Source of the DNA: Adiantum capillus-veneris
Taxonomy: Eukaryota > Streptophyta > Polypodiopsida > Polypodiales > Pteridaceae
Length of the DNA stretch: 64,000 nucleotides
NCBI GenBank assembly: GCA_014529385.2
Contig: CM043959.1
Span: 56,586,753 to 56,650,752, forward strand
Direction: 5' to 3'
A program made the translations under genes and the position numbers. Position 1 is the stretch's first letter. The number at the start of each line of letters is the position of its first letter. The notes under the pieces are model-generated. The model searched no databases and was not told the DNA's origin. It worked only from the letters and a program-made list of their open reading frames with translations. Positions 1-8,906 of the stretch are shown here, piece by piece.

Positions 1-409
1 TGATTGGACTTGATGAGGATGTTCTTTATGAAATTGTGAGAAGGTTGCCTCACTCCGACTGTGTGGAACTCGAAGGAAAGGAGCTCCTAGTCAATTGCTA
101 CTTTCTCACGGCCTTCGACGAGCATGAAGATCTAGTTTTTATACAAACCGCTTGTGCGTTGGGAATTGTAGAGCAAGTGCAATTTATCACTTGGGACGTG
201 GTTGCTCTTTTGGATCCAGAAAATGAAGTTCTAGAGATTTCTGTTTATCGCCTTAGCTTTGAAGAATTTCAACCCTTCTTAGACTCATCAATAGTCTACC
301 TTTTTGTTTTGATCAAACAAATCGAGACCTCATTGAAGCTTGGATAGCTGAAGAAGAAAACCTAGAGTGGTATTTTCTTACTTCTTCATTTGCAGGCGAG
401 TGGTTCTAA
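1..409 (+). pseudogene. Pre-gag ORF B, copy 1, frameshifted and cut by window edge
   Basis: This is the counterpart of the intact 152-residue ORF at 9508-9966. The beginning is missing at the window edge. A one-base deletion near 280 relative to the other copy (TTAGACTC against TTAGAACTC) shifts the frame, so the open frame ends early at 347; the original frame resumes and would stop at 409. The product family is not known to me; it begins with the motif EIVRRLPHSDCVEL, discussed under the copy at 9508. It ends about 50 bases before gag and was probably expressed from the same transcript. Confidence 0.75.
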
Positions 410-458
410 ATCTCTATTGTATCCCTTATTGTAACTCGTGTTGTAATCTTTCATAATA

Positions 459-1591
459 ATGGAGAGCCAACGCCAAATGTCTGGATATCCTCTTTTCTTT
501 GGAGAGCCTGGAGAGGATGCAGAATTATTTTTAGCAAATTTCAAGATGTCTTGCCGTATCAAGAGGATAGTAACCGATCAAGAACGTGTAGAAATGTTTG
601 AGGTGGTCCTTAGGAAAGATGCTAGTACTTGGTTTGACTCTTTGCCTGAGGAAGTTAAGGGAAATTACACAGAAGTTTTGAATCACTCAAAAACTATGGC
701 AAGACATTGTTTCTCATAAGCAAAAAGACTTAGATGACTACTACTTGTACAAGCAAGAGTTTCTACGTCTTTGGGCTCTATGGATACGAAATGTTGCTAA
801 CCCTGGTGATGGTGCAAATTTTTAAAGAAGGAGAGGTTCATAGCCGGACTCTTTCCTGACCTTAAGGTAAAAGTTGAGGCGGGTGCACCTGCTACTTTTG
901 ATGCAGCGGAAACTAGGGCTGCTGAGAAGTATAGGAAACTCAAGTGCTTAAGGGAGAGGTTCCAATAGAAGGTCTTAGACCCAAAGGTAAGTCACAAGCA
1001 TCAACATCTAGGGAGCTTCCTGAGGTAACGGCTGAAGTGATTGAGAAGTTAAATGAATCTTTAAGCAGCCTGTCAATTCACCTTGCACAAGCTGTAGGTC
1101 CAAAGGGACAAGCAAAGAAGTCAGAAGAGAGAGAGCCACGAACTAGGAGAGTCTTGCAATGTTGGAATTGCGGAGAGTCTGGACATGGGATGTATAATTG
1201 TCCTTGGCCCCGTGGAGAGCCAGGGAGACCTAACTTGAATTACCCAGTGATGAATGCAGGAGAAGGAGCTGGTCAACAACCAAGGCTTCTACAAAGGCCA
1301 AATGGACCAAGACCACCTCCACAAGGGGTAGAAGGAGTTCCACCTTTGCCAGATCCAAATGTGCATGTGGTAGAGGTGACAAATTCAAATGAGGTTGACA
1401 TGGAAGCCAATGGCATTAAGCGTGGCCGAGGGAAAGGTAAAGAGAAAGAAGGAGTCACATCACAGAGTGACCATGGACAAGGCAAAAGGCAAAGGAGACC
1501 AAGGAAACCAAGAGGACTCGACGTCGTATCAACCTCCAAGACTTCCCTCTTGGACATGGTATGGCTCCGTACAACTTGTTGGAAGACATGA
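459..1591 (+). pseudogene. gag: gag, copy 1, frameshifted
   Basis: Gag forms the retrotransposon particle and binds its RNA. Three frames must be joined. The first (459-719) starts MESQRQMSGY and covers the N-terminal gag core. The next, about 690-960, would continue through SHKQKDLDDYYLYKQEF but has a further one-base deletion near 822 that copy 2 lacks. The third (944-1591) holds one CCHC knuckle, CWNCGESGHGMYNC, around residues 73-86, followed by a Pro-rich and then Lys/Arg-rich tail. The break after residue 86 is present in both copies, so it predates their separation or reflects a recoding site. The chain resembles retrotransposon gag of Ty3 elements. Confidence 0.85.
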
Positions 1592-1613
1592 GAGGTAAGG
1601 GTCCTGATATTTC

Positions 1614-2324
1614 ATGGCCTCAATTTCTTGCATTATGTCCACAAGTAGGAGGGATTTAACAAGGGCAGTTAGCACTAGGAGAAAGGTAAAAGAGAGTGTG
1701 CCTGTTGTAAAAATTGCACAAGCTGAAATGAATGAGGACATTACACCGGTGCTAGACTGTTACATCAAAGGAAGATTGGTTAGGAAAGGTCTAGTGGATG
1801 GGGGTGCACAAATTTGCATCATGATAGAGGGACTCATGCAAAGACTAGGCATGCACATCCATGAGACACCTGAAATCAAAGTCAAGATGGAAAACAATAG
1901 CAAGGCTAGGTGCGTAGGCATTTATAAAAATGTTTTTGTGGAGGCCTTTGGCATTAAGAAGGCAGTGGATTTTTATGTTATGTCGACCAAGGGAAGTGGT
2001 TATCCATTTATCCTAGGAAGACCATGGCTAATGAAAATGCGAGCTTTGCATGATTGGGAGAGTGGGAAATTAATTTGCAGGAATGACAATCATAAGAAGG
2101 TTGTCTTTGACATGAAGGAGCAACGCCAAGAGGAGCTCCATGAAGAATCATCTCAAAGTGAGACGGAAGAAGGTTGGACCGATAGCACTTCAGAAGAAGA
2201 AAGTAGCAGCAGCATTACTGAAGAGGAGTCTTCCATCGAAGTCATGGGGGTAAGGTTTAAGCCAAGCAACCAAGAGACCTCTTGTCGAGGTAGGTTCCCA
2301 AGAGAACCAAAAGGTGGAAGATGA
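1614..2324 (+). CDS. Retroviral-type aspartic protease region of Tat element
   Basis: The open frame of 236 codons contains the active-site segment KGLVDGGAQICIM near residues 61-73; VDGGA replaces the commoner DTGA but keeps the catalytic Asp. The C-terminal protease motif YPFILGRPWLMKMRALHDW follows about 70 residues later. The end of the frame is Glu/Ser-rich linker. The protease would cut Gag-Pol into its parts. The frame overlaps the start of the reverse-transcriptase frame by 11 bases, in a different phase, so the two may have been joined originally or a frameshift has separated them. Confidence 0.82.
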   Translation: MASISCIMSTSRRDLTRAVSTRRKVKESVPVVKIAQAEMNEDITPVLDCYIKGRLVRKGLVDGGAQICIMIEGLMQRLGMHIHETPEIKVKMENNSKARCVGIYKNVFVEAFGIKKAVDFYVMSTKGSGYPFILGRPWLMKMRALHDWESGKLICRNDNHKKVVFDMKEQRQEELHEESSQSETEEGWTDSTSEEESSSSITEEESSIEVMGVRFKPSNQETSCRGRFPREPKGGR

Positions 2325-3480
2325 AGGAATGTTAGAAGGTATGTTGTCTACAACACTTACAAAGGATGAAAGAGAGGAGTTCAAATGTGTGCTAAGGAAA
2401 TTTCCGAGGCTTTTTTCTAAAGACTACACCGATGTGCGTGGAGTAGATGTTGTTCAACACAAGATTGAGTTGAAGCCAGAGGCCACACCTAAGGCTCAAA
2501 AGCTACGAAGGCTAGGAGTCATTAAGGAGCAGGCTCTACTCAAGGAGGTAAGAAAGCTTCTAGCAGCAGGTTTTATTTATCCAGTGGAGAATTCAGAGTG
2601 GGTCTCTCCTGTTGTTGTCACTCCTAAGAAAAATGGCAAGTGGAGGGTGTGTGTGGATTACCGTCCCCTCAATGAGGCAACAAAGAGAGATCACTTTCCC
2701 CTCCCATTCCAGGATGAGATACTAAATGAGGTAGCTGGTCATGAGAAGTACATTGTGTGCGATGGTTACTCAGGTTACTTTCAAATAGGGATTGCATTGG
2801 AGGATCAATTGAAAACAACCTTTATCACTCCTTGGGGTTGTTATGCTTTTAGAGTCATGCCATTTGGTCTGAAAAATGCTCCTGCAACATTCCAACATTT
2901 CATGAATATGGTGTTTCAAGCATTCTTTGGAAAGTCAATTAGGGTGTTCATTGATGATTTCTGTATTTATAGCTCAAAATCATTGCATCTACAATGGGTA
3001 GAAGAAGGTTTAAAGAAGCTCTACGACATGGGAGGTCAACTCAACCCCGACAAGTGCCATATAGGTGAGGATGAAGTAATCTTGCTTGGTCATAAAGTTT
3101 CTTACAAAGGCATTGAAGTGGATCCTTCGAAGGCAAAGGCTCTTATTGAGCTACCATCACCCAAGAGTCTTAAGGAGGTCATCTCATTCATTCAAAAGGT
3201 GAAGTATATGTCACGCTTCATTCACTTAGCCTCGGAGTTACTTCACCCTTTGCAAAAGTTGACACAACAAGTAGAATTTGCATGGTCTGATGAGCTTGAA
3301 GAGTACTTTTGTAACATTAAAGCCATTTTGTCAGAGCTACCAACACTCATGCCTCCTTGTTGGGAGTACACATTCTTTGTTAGCTCTAGTGCTGGGAAAG
3401 AAACAATTGGTGCAGTTTTGTTACAACAAGATCCCTATAGTACCAGGATGCGCCCATCTACTTTGCTAGTAGGGTCCTGA
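2314..3480 (+). CDS. Reverse transcriptase of Tat/Ogre-type element
   Basis: The 388-codon frame carries the Ty3 reverse-transcriptase blocks in order: SEWVSPVVVTPKKNGKWRVC, VDYRPLNEATKRDHFPLP, the first catalytic Asp in VCDGYSGYFQI, FRVMPFGLKNAPATFQ, and the second catalytic pair in RVFIDDFCIY near residues 209-218. FIDD instead of YxDD is common among Ty3 elements. Thumb and connection follow, then the start of RNase H in which the first acidic position reads FFVSSSAG, so the usual Asp is Ser. The frame ends by a shift near 3450: the adjacent frame continues the RNase H sequence. RT copies the element RNA into DNA in the cytoplasmic particle. Confidence 0.93.
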   Translation: MEDEGMLEGMLSTTLTKDEREEFKCVLRKFPRLFSKDYTDVRGVDVVQHKIELKPEATPKAQKLRRLGVIKEQALLKEVRKLLAAGFIYPVENSEWVSPVVVTPKKNGKWRVCVDYRPLNEATKRDHFPLPFQDEILNEVAGHEKYIVCDGYSGYFQIGIALEDQLKTTFITPWGCYAFRVMPFGLKNAPATFQHFMNMVFQAFFGKSIRVFIDDFCIYSSKSLHLQWVEEGLKKLYDMGGQLNPDKCHIGEDEVILLGHKVSYKGIEVDPSKAKALIELPSPKSLKEVISFIQKVKYMSRFIHLASELLHPLQKLTQQVEFAWSDELEEYFCNIKAILSELPTLMPPCWEYTFFVSSSAGKETIGAVLLQQDPYSTRMRPSTLLVGS

Positions 3481-3809
3481 ATGCTTTAGAGAGAGGCTAC
3501 ACGGAGGCAGAACTCATGATGCTTTCTCTCATGTTTGCGATAAGGAAGTTTAGATCCTACTTGCTCCCAAAACCTTTTGTAATCCTCACCGCAGAGAATT
3601 TGTTCCCTTGGGTGTCATCTCAAATGAATCTTAGTACTAGGATCTCAAAGTGGATTATGGAGTTGCAAGAGTTTCAATACTCTTTCAAGGTAGAAGATAG
3701 TGTGCGTGCACAATTGGCAGGGATTCTCACTTATAGGGTGCATGAAAAGGAGATTAAGGTGCCTGAAGTAAAGACCCTACCTATTGCCACCACCAAAAAG
3801 TATTCCTAA
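3440..3809 (+). pseudogene. First RNase H domain (degenerate), Tat element
   Basis: The frame picks up where the RT frame breaks and reads QDAPIYFASRVLNALERGYT then EAELMMLSLMFAIRKFRSYL, which are the glutamate-bearing helix and following strand of a Ty3 RNase H. The next acidic motif reads ILTAENLFPW where TDH is usual, and the last expected Asp is Gly in AQLAGILTY. With the Ser in the first motif, most catalytic acidic residues are lost. This fits the idea that in dual-RNase-H elements the old domain is only structural while the added one works. The frameshift also makes it a pseudogene here. Confidence 0.8.
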
Positions 3810-4506
3810 TGCTTTTACCTTGTTCTTTGATGGAGCTTTTCGTCGAGCCACAGGAAAAGCAGGGGGAGGGCTAGTGTTGCTCAACCCAAGTGGAGAGGTG
3901 GTCATGAAAGAGAAGTTCAATCTACCAAGTTCAGCTAGCAACAATGAAGCAGAATACGACACACTAATTCATGGTTTGAAGATGTGCATTGGCCAAGGGA
4001 TACAACGCCTCATGGTAAAGGGAGATGCACTTCTCATTGTTAAACAGATTTTAGGTATTTGGGCATGCAAGAATGAAAGCTTACGGACAAAAGTTCATGC
4101 CATTCGTAGATTGTTTAATCAATTTGAAGAAGTGCAACTATATCATATTCCTAGGAAACAGAATGAAGATGCCGATTTACTTGCACAGCAAGTAGTTACA
4201 TGTGTTGAGAAAGAAGTGCAGGTCATCATGGTGGCAGCAACTGTCAAGCAACCGAGATACCAGGGATTGGAGTCATTGACTCCCATTATTAGCTACATTT
4301 TGGAGGGCGAGTTTCCACAAGACTTCACGAAGGCTCAGAAGAGGAGACTCATGAAGAAGGCAAGCGCATATCTCTTCCTAGAAGGCTCCCTCTATCAAAG
4401 AGGGAGGGACCAAGTGTGCAGAAGAGTACCAACTATTGAGGAAATTCCAGCCATTCTAAAAGTTTGCACGAAGAAGCATGTGGTGGTCATTTTGCCCAAG
4501 AATTAA
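3784..4506 (+). CDS. Second (archaeal-type) RNase H of Tat/Ogre element, plus start of integrase zinc domain
   Basis: This 240-codon frame contains FTLFFDGAFRRATGKAGGG, ASNNEAEYDTLIHGLKM, LMVKGDALLIVKQILG and RKQNEDADLLAQQV, giving all four expected acidic residues (D, E, D, D). The domain lies between the first RNase H and integrase, the position typical of Tat/Ogre elements, and would remove the RNA strand during reverse transcription. The last 70 residues lead into the integrase zinc domain (YLFLEGSLYQRGRDQVCRRV). A shift at about 4463 moves the sequence into the integrase frame exactly before the zinc-binding His. The preceding RNase H frame also overlaps it in another phase. Confidence 0.9.
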   Translation: MPPPKSIPNAFTLFFDGAFRRATGKAGGGLVLLNPSGEVVMKEKFNLPSSASNNEAEYDTLIHGLKMCIGQGIQRLMVKGDALLIVKQILGIWACKNESLRTKVHAIRRLFNQFEEVQLYHIPRKQNEDADLLAQQVVTCVEKEVQVIMVAATVKQPRYQGLESLTPIISYILEGEFPQDFTKAQKRRLMKKASAYLFLEGSLYQRGRDQVCRRVPTIEEIPAILKVCTKKHVVVILPKN

Positions 4507-5684
4507 CTGTGAAGAAGATTTTGCTTGCGGGGTATGTTTGGCCAAGTCTGCATGTGGATGTCCAACATTGGTGTAAAAGCTGTCACAATTGTCAGATAAA
4601 TGGAAATAGAAGGTTGGTGCATGGCCGGAGGCAAATAGTGCTTGCAAATGGACCCTTTGAAAAGTGGGGCAGTGATGCTATGGGTCCTCTGCCTAGGACA
4701 AAAAATGGTAAACTCTACATTCTAGTGGCTGTAGACTATATGACTAGGTGGGTGGAAGCACAGAGTGTGGCAAAGGTAAATGAGAAGACAGTGAGCAAAT
4801 TCGTCTACACTCACATTTGTTGTAGATTTGGCACACCTTTGGAGATTGTTTCTGATAATGGTCCAGGGTTTAGAAAGGGATTGCTCACAGAAGTCTGTGA
4901 AGAACTTCACATTCTACATCGTCACAGTACACCCTACTATCCCCAATCAAATGGTTTGGTAGAAAAAGCTAATGGTGTCATTGCAGGCATCATTAGAAAG
5001 ATGGTGAAAAACAAGACAAAGTTGTGGGATGACTTCTTGGATGGTGCCTTGTGGGCGTATCGAACCACATATAGGGAAGCCACGGAGTTCACACCATTTC
5101 ACTTGGTCTATGGTCAAGAGGCTTTACAGCCAATTGAGCTAAACATTCCAACAATGCGACTTCATGGCAAATCAGCACAAGATGATCAAGAAGCATGGAT
5201 GGATCGACTTCTTACCTTAGCTGAGCTTGAGTGGAAAAGAGAAGCAGCATACGAGTGCTATAAGAGGAAATCCACACAGACAAAGGAGAAGCTTGACAAG
5301 AAACTGAAGGACAAAGGCATCAATGAAGGAGATCTTGTGCTAAGGTATGACAATCGACTCGATAATCGTTTTGATACCAACTTTGAAACAAGATGGCAGG
5401 GGCCATACATAGTCAAGAAGGCTTTCAATTCAAGTTACTATCAACTTATGGACTTGAATGGGAAAGAGCACTCCAGGAAGGTAAACGGCTATCGCTTGAA
5501 GCCTTACTTGAGTCGCCTTCTACCAAACGATCTACCAATGCAAAAGGCAACTGTCTCATGTAAGTATTGTTACATGAAGCATGAGTGTAACTCTAGTCAA
5601 AATTCTGAGGGGCCAAACAATAAAAATCTCGTCAAGGACTCTGAAGCACTCTCTTTGGAAAAGATGCTCTATGATGGTACATGA
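4464..5684 (+). CDS. Integrase of Tat/Ogre-type element
   Basis: The frame starts inside the HHCC zinc-binding domain (HEEACGGHFA then WCKSCHNCQ). The catalytic core has the Asp in WGSDAMGPLPR, the Asp in EIVSDNGPGFRKG and the Glu in YPQSNGLVEKANG, so the D-D-E triad is complete. The C-terminal part (GDLVLRYDNRLDNRFD, then ETRWQGPYIVKKAF and VNGYRLKPYL) is the usual Ty3 integrase tail; no chromodomain is seen. Integrase inserts the DNA copy into the chromosome. The true start lies upstream in the previous frame; the break near 4463 is a one-base shift. Confidence 0.92.
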   Translation: MHEEACGGHFAQELTVKKILLAGYVWPSLHVDVQHWCKSCHNCQINGNRRLVHGRRQIVLANGPFEKWGSDAMGPLPRTKNGKLYILVAVDYMTRWVEAQSVAKVNEKTVSKFVYTHICCRFGTPLEIVSDNGPGFRKGLLTEVCEELHILHRHSTPYYPQSNGLVEKANGVIAGIIRKMVKNKTKLWDDFLDGALWAYRTTYREATEFTPFHLVYGQEALQPIELNIPTMRLHGKSAQDDQEAWMDRLLTLAELEWKREAAYECYKRKSTQTKEKLDKKLKDKGINEGDLVLRYDNRLDNRFDTNFETRWQGPYIVKKAFNSSYYQLMDLNGKEHSRKVNGYRLKPYLSRLLPNDLPMQKATVSCKYCYMKHECNSSQNSEGPNNKNLVKDSEALSLEKMLYDGT

Positions 5685-5696
5685 ATATACCATCAT

Positions 5697-5709
5697 CCAG
5701 GGGGGGCTA
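5697..5709 (+). other. Polypurine tract
   Basis: CCAGGGGGGG followed by CTA sits directly before the LTR start at 5710. This is the expected place of the primer for second-strand DNA synthesis, 13 bases after the integrase stop. Confidence 0.75.
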
Positions 5710-7425
5710 TGATAGCCATTTTTCGGCTCTTTGTAATTGCCACAGTGAGTTACCTCACCCTACCAAAATCACCCAAACACTGTGGCTATCCCTACCATTT
5801 CACTGTACATAGGCGTGCGTGAGTCACGGGACTTTTCCCATATCTCCTTACTGAAATAAAACACCCTCAATTAGCTAGGCATTGGGCTAGTTGAGCCAAA
5901 AAAAAAATAAAAAAATATAAGTATATTATGGCCCATGCGTATGTAAATATTTCTTTGTATATAGGGCCTAAATAAAAGATTTTTTCATAATTATTTTGGT
6001 ATTTATTTAAATATTTCTACCTAGGTGTGTGTTATTTATGCTCTGTACATTGCCTCACCATTACCACAATTTTTTCTTACCATTTTTCATACTCTTTATT
6101 CCATATAGAAATATTTTCATGTAAGCTTCTCTTATATTTGGTGTAACTCCACCCCAACAAAAATCCAAAAAAACTAGTTTTATTTATGTGTATATTTTTT
6201 CACTATTGTGATTTTTCCCTTCCTACATCTATTTTGTTTTTTTTTTCTAAAAAATTAGAACACCAAAAATATTTATCTTTTTATGGTAGCCTCATAATGA
6301 GAGAGATTTTTTTGACCCCTTTATATTTTTTTCCACTTATATTATTTATATTTGACATGTACATATTTTTTAGACCCCTCAATATTTGATTTTCTTAGTT
6401 GTACTATTCACTTATATCATAATCTCAACAATATCTTCAATTATAGACCTACCAAATAAGGTCAAGGGTAGGTGGCATGCATACATGCACTATGGAGGGC
6501 TCACTCTTGGAGGTATTCAAAAGAATCATCCAAAGAAGGACCCCACAAGGACCTTGTGCAGTGGAAAAAAACGGCCGGTTTTGCTGAATTTTTAAAGTTC
6601 ACTTGCTCTCCGAATTTGAAAAGGTGATACAAACAAAAGTTGTAGCTCGTGGGCTGAACTTTTGCCTCAAAGTTTTTCATATTTTTTTGAGCTACGAGCT
6701 GTGAGCTATGATTTTATTAGTGGACCCCAGTTTTTCCATGCTATGTAGCCACACTCTCTCTTCCACTTTATCATTTTTCTCTTTCACACACACTTCTCCA
6801 CTCATCATCCCCACCTCTCTCACCACTCCTCTCTCCACCCTACTCACCTTCTCCTCAACCTTGAAGAATAAGAGAAACCATGGTGAACTCATACCTCCCA
6901 CACACAATTCCATTCCAAAATTGACCACCTAGTCTCATTTTTCCTCCTCCAAATTACCCATATCTATAAAAAAAAACCACAAAATTCAGCCTCTTCTCTT
7001 AAAAGACAGCATCATGGTGGTTGATTACTCAGCTTCAATTACCTTGTCTCTCAAGGAAGGTCAAGAGTGGAGAAAAAATGTACCGTCAAAGCTAGTGGAC
7101 CGTCAACAAGCGTCAAAATTGGCCCTACTCAAGACACTTGGAGCATCAACCTTGTAAGAAATCCACCTTTTCTTACCTCTTAAGAGTTTTTCTTCCTTAT
7201 TTGTATCCTACATGGATACTCCCATTGTAAATTATCCAATTCCATTTGTAAATTAATACTAACTCTACTAACACTAACCCACTATGAAAAGTCCTATCAC
7301 CTCCATTTCTCTCCTCTCTCTTTCCCCACCAACTTCTTGATAATTCCAAGCAAAAGAAATTAGATAAATGGCTGAAAATCTAACCCAACCATGGTTAGAG
7401 GAGTAACCCTAGCCTTCAAAATTGC

Positions 7426-7434
7426 TATAAAAGG
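7426..7434 (+). promoter_or_regulatory. TATA box of the Tat-type LTR
   Basis: TATAAAAGG lies 1716 bases into the LTR. The related LTR at 28863 has TATAAATAGG at nearly the same relative place (1798). Conservation in two diverged LTRs supports a role as the element promoter, with transcription probably starting about 30 bases downstream. Confidence 0.65.
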
Positions 7435-8086
7435 AGGGTGTGGCTAGCACAAAAGGGGGAGCCATAAGCAAGAGCACTATGCTATAGCTTGAGAAGCCAA
7501 GCTCAACCTCTCTAGAAGGAGCTCTTGAGTGGAAGCTCATTGTCTTATGCATGTGTATGTGTTGTAATAGGGGATTAGCAAGGGAACTCTATGCCATTGT
7601 AAGAGAGAGAGTGATCATTCAATTGAGAGTAGGAAATCTATCATTTCTCCTACTAGTGTAAGCCCAACATTTGCTGAATCAAGGAGGGTGGATTTGGACT
7701 AAGCTTGGATACTTTGTCTCCTTTCCAACGTGAAGTAATGGACAACAATGATGCGTAAGTGTCTTGGTGTTTTTTGTTAAGTTCTTGATAGCTTGTCTCT
7801 GGTGTTGTCATCAATCTAGCCATAAATCCCACATACTGTAAGAAGGCGACAGGGTGGAGAGGACTCCCCTGGCCTTAAGACAGTGATTGGGGTGGCTTTT
7901 CTTGTGATGTGTTGTGGTGAAATTTACGCAAGCTATGTTGAACAAATACTAATCTCACTTTGATTTGTCATGATAGATTTGTAAGAAGGTATTAATGCAA
8001 CAAGCACCCCCTCCCCCTTTCTCTCTCTTTCTTAAATATATAGTTGTGTTTGCTTGATCATTGCCGATACGTTTCAAAGCAGCCCG

Positions 8087-8088
<2 letters not shown>

Positions 8089-8178
<90 letters not shown>
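8089..8178 (+). repeat. (CT)45 microsatellite
   Basis: Ninety bases of uninterrupted CT repeat inside the 3' part of the LTR. At the matching place in the LTR at 28863 (near 31340) only a few CT units are found, so this tract expanded in this copy. Confidence 0.97.
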
Positions 8179-8180
<2 letters not shown>

Positions 8181-8356
8181 GCGTCCTAGTTCGCATCCAA
8201 AACTAGGTGGTGCCCCAAATTTGTGTAGGGTTAGGTTGCGGGTTTGTGTGTGTGTTTGTTGATTTTTTCCAACCCCAACCCAATTGAGCAGCATGGGAGC
8301 CTAGAAGAGTGCTTGGAGGCCACTCTTCTTGTTGCCCGCCCCAGACCGCCTCAAAT

Positions 8357-8376
8357 TGGTGCCCCCACGGAGGACG
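8357..8376 (+). other. Candidate primer binding site of Tat copy 2
   Basis: TGGTGCCCCCACGGAGGAC starts three bases after the proposed LTR end. It is in the right place, but I could not match it to a plant tRNA; it agrees only loosely with the tRNA-Arg site used by Ogre elements. Treat as positional evidence only. Confidence 0.35.
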
Positions 8377-8427
8377 GCTTGTGTATTTTTGTGTACAATC
8401 AACCTTTAGCATAGTCGAGTAGTTTGC

Positions 8428-8640
8428 ATGAATCACAAAAATTTGTATGATCCCTTCATTCCCATTGCAAGGCAAAAGGTACACATAATTGTTAGTACTA
8501 AGTTGCAATTTCAACGTGTCATTCGTAGAATTTTAGGTCCTCTTAGGTTGTCCGAGATAAACGCTTCAGTAAATCCTTTTATTTTGCCTCTCATTATGTA
8601 CGACCTTAGTTTGGACGTCTATATTTTTGTTTTGTTTTAA
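8428..8640 (+). CDS. Pre-gag small ORF a1 (70 aa), function unknown
   Basis: I do not recognise this ORF in any named family. Its 70 residues are hydrophobic and basic and end ILPLIMYDLSLDVYIFVLF. It is clearly related to the next ORF (8662-8880), whose matching end is ILPLINYHTSFDVHVFILF; the middle also matches (LQFQRVIRRILGPLRLSEI against IHFQQRMVFMFGAQRVGEI). The shared reading frame, equal stop position and similar spacing argue that both were once translated. They lie 75 bases after the LTR, before ORFs A and B. They could also be exons of one spliced leader protein. Confidence 0.5.
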   Translation: MNHKNLYDPFIPIARQKVHIIVSTKLQFQRVIRRILGPLRLSEINASVNPFILPLIMYDLSLDVYIFVLF

Positions 8641-8661
8641 GCATTAGGTCATGCATAGACC

Positions 8662-8880
8662 ATGGATAATGGCCCAGGAATAGAGGTTTTCTCCTTCCAT
8701 TTCACTCCACACATTAGAATAAACATTGCAATTAGTAGGAAAATCCATTTTCAACAACGTATGGTGTTCATGTTTGGTGCCCAAAGAGTAGGAGAAATTC
8801 TTGCAGCACCAAACCCTGTCATTCTACCTCTCATCAACTACCACACTTCTTTTGATGTACATGTGTTCATTTTATTTTAA
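8662..8880 (+). CDS. Pre-gag small ORF a2 (72 aa), paralogue of a1
   Basis: Not a recognised family. It is a diverged tandem duplicate of ORF a1, starting 22 bases after a1 stops. Conserved positions include F(I/T)P near the start, (L/I)xFQ, GxxRxxEI, NPxILPLI and the end FxLF. It precedes ORF A by 26 bases. Divergence at nucleotide level with retention of hydrophobic pattern suggests former protein coding, though no start signal decides between possible ATGs (the first, at 8662, is used here). Confidence 0.5.
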   Translation: MDNGPGIEVFSFHFTPHIRINIAISRKIHFQQRMVFMFGAQRVGEILAAPNPVILPLINYHTSFDVHVFILF

Positions 8881-8906
8881 AATGAAGTGCAGCCTGGCAA
8901 AATAGT

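Larger units (their letters stand above)
1..5709 (+). mobile_element. Tat/Ogre-type Ty3 retrotransposon, internal region, copy 1 (5' truncated by window)
   Basis: The order is pre-gag ORF, gag with a zinc knuckle, aspartic protease, reverse transcriptase, RNase H, a second RNase H of archaeal type, integrase, polypurine tract and LTR. The second RNase H between the first RNase H and integrase is the hallmark of the Tat/Ogre branch of plant Ty3 elements, as is an extra ORF before gag. The first 1056 bases recur at 9557-10614 with about eight differences by eye, so copy 2 shows what lies upstream of the window edge. Frameshifts in gag, RNase H, the second RNase H junction and the integrase zinc domain make this copy defective. 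Confidence 0.9.
5710..8353 (+). repeat. 2.6-kb LTR shared by two Tat-type internal regions
   Basis: It begins TGATAGCC just after the polypurine tract and ends GACCGCCTCA. A diverged copy of the whole segment lies at 28863-31512, with the same order of landmarks: start, GTACATAGGCGTG, the TATA box, the stretch TCCTAGTTCGCAT and the end GACCGCCTCA. The 3' flank is not chromosomal DNA but the leader of another copy, so this single LTR is both 3' LTR of copy 1 and 5' LTR of copy 2. No genes lie in it; AT-rich U3 occupies about 1.7 kb. The 3' boundary is inferred and could differ by a few tens of bases. Confidence 0.8.

Noticed and set aside
1273-1557. Minus-strand 94-codon frame within gag
   Set aside because: Opposite-strand shadow of the Pro/Lys-rich gag tail.
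8044-8294. Open frames on both strands of about 72-78 codons
   Set aside because: They are made of the CT microsatellite (Ser-Leu and Arg-Glu repeats) and have no other support.
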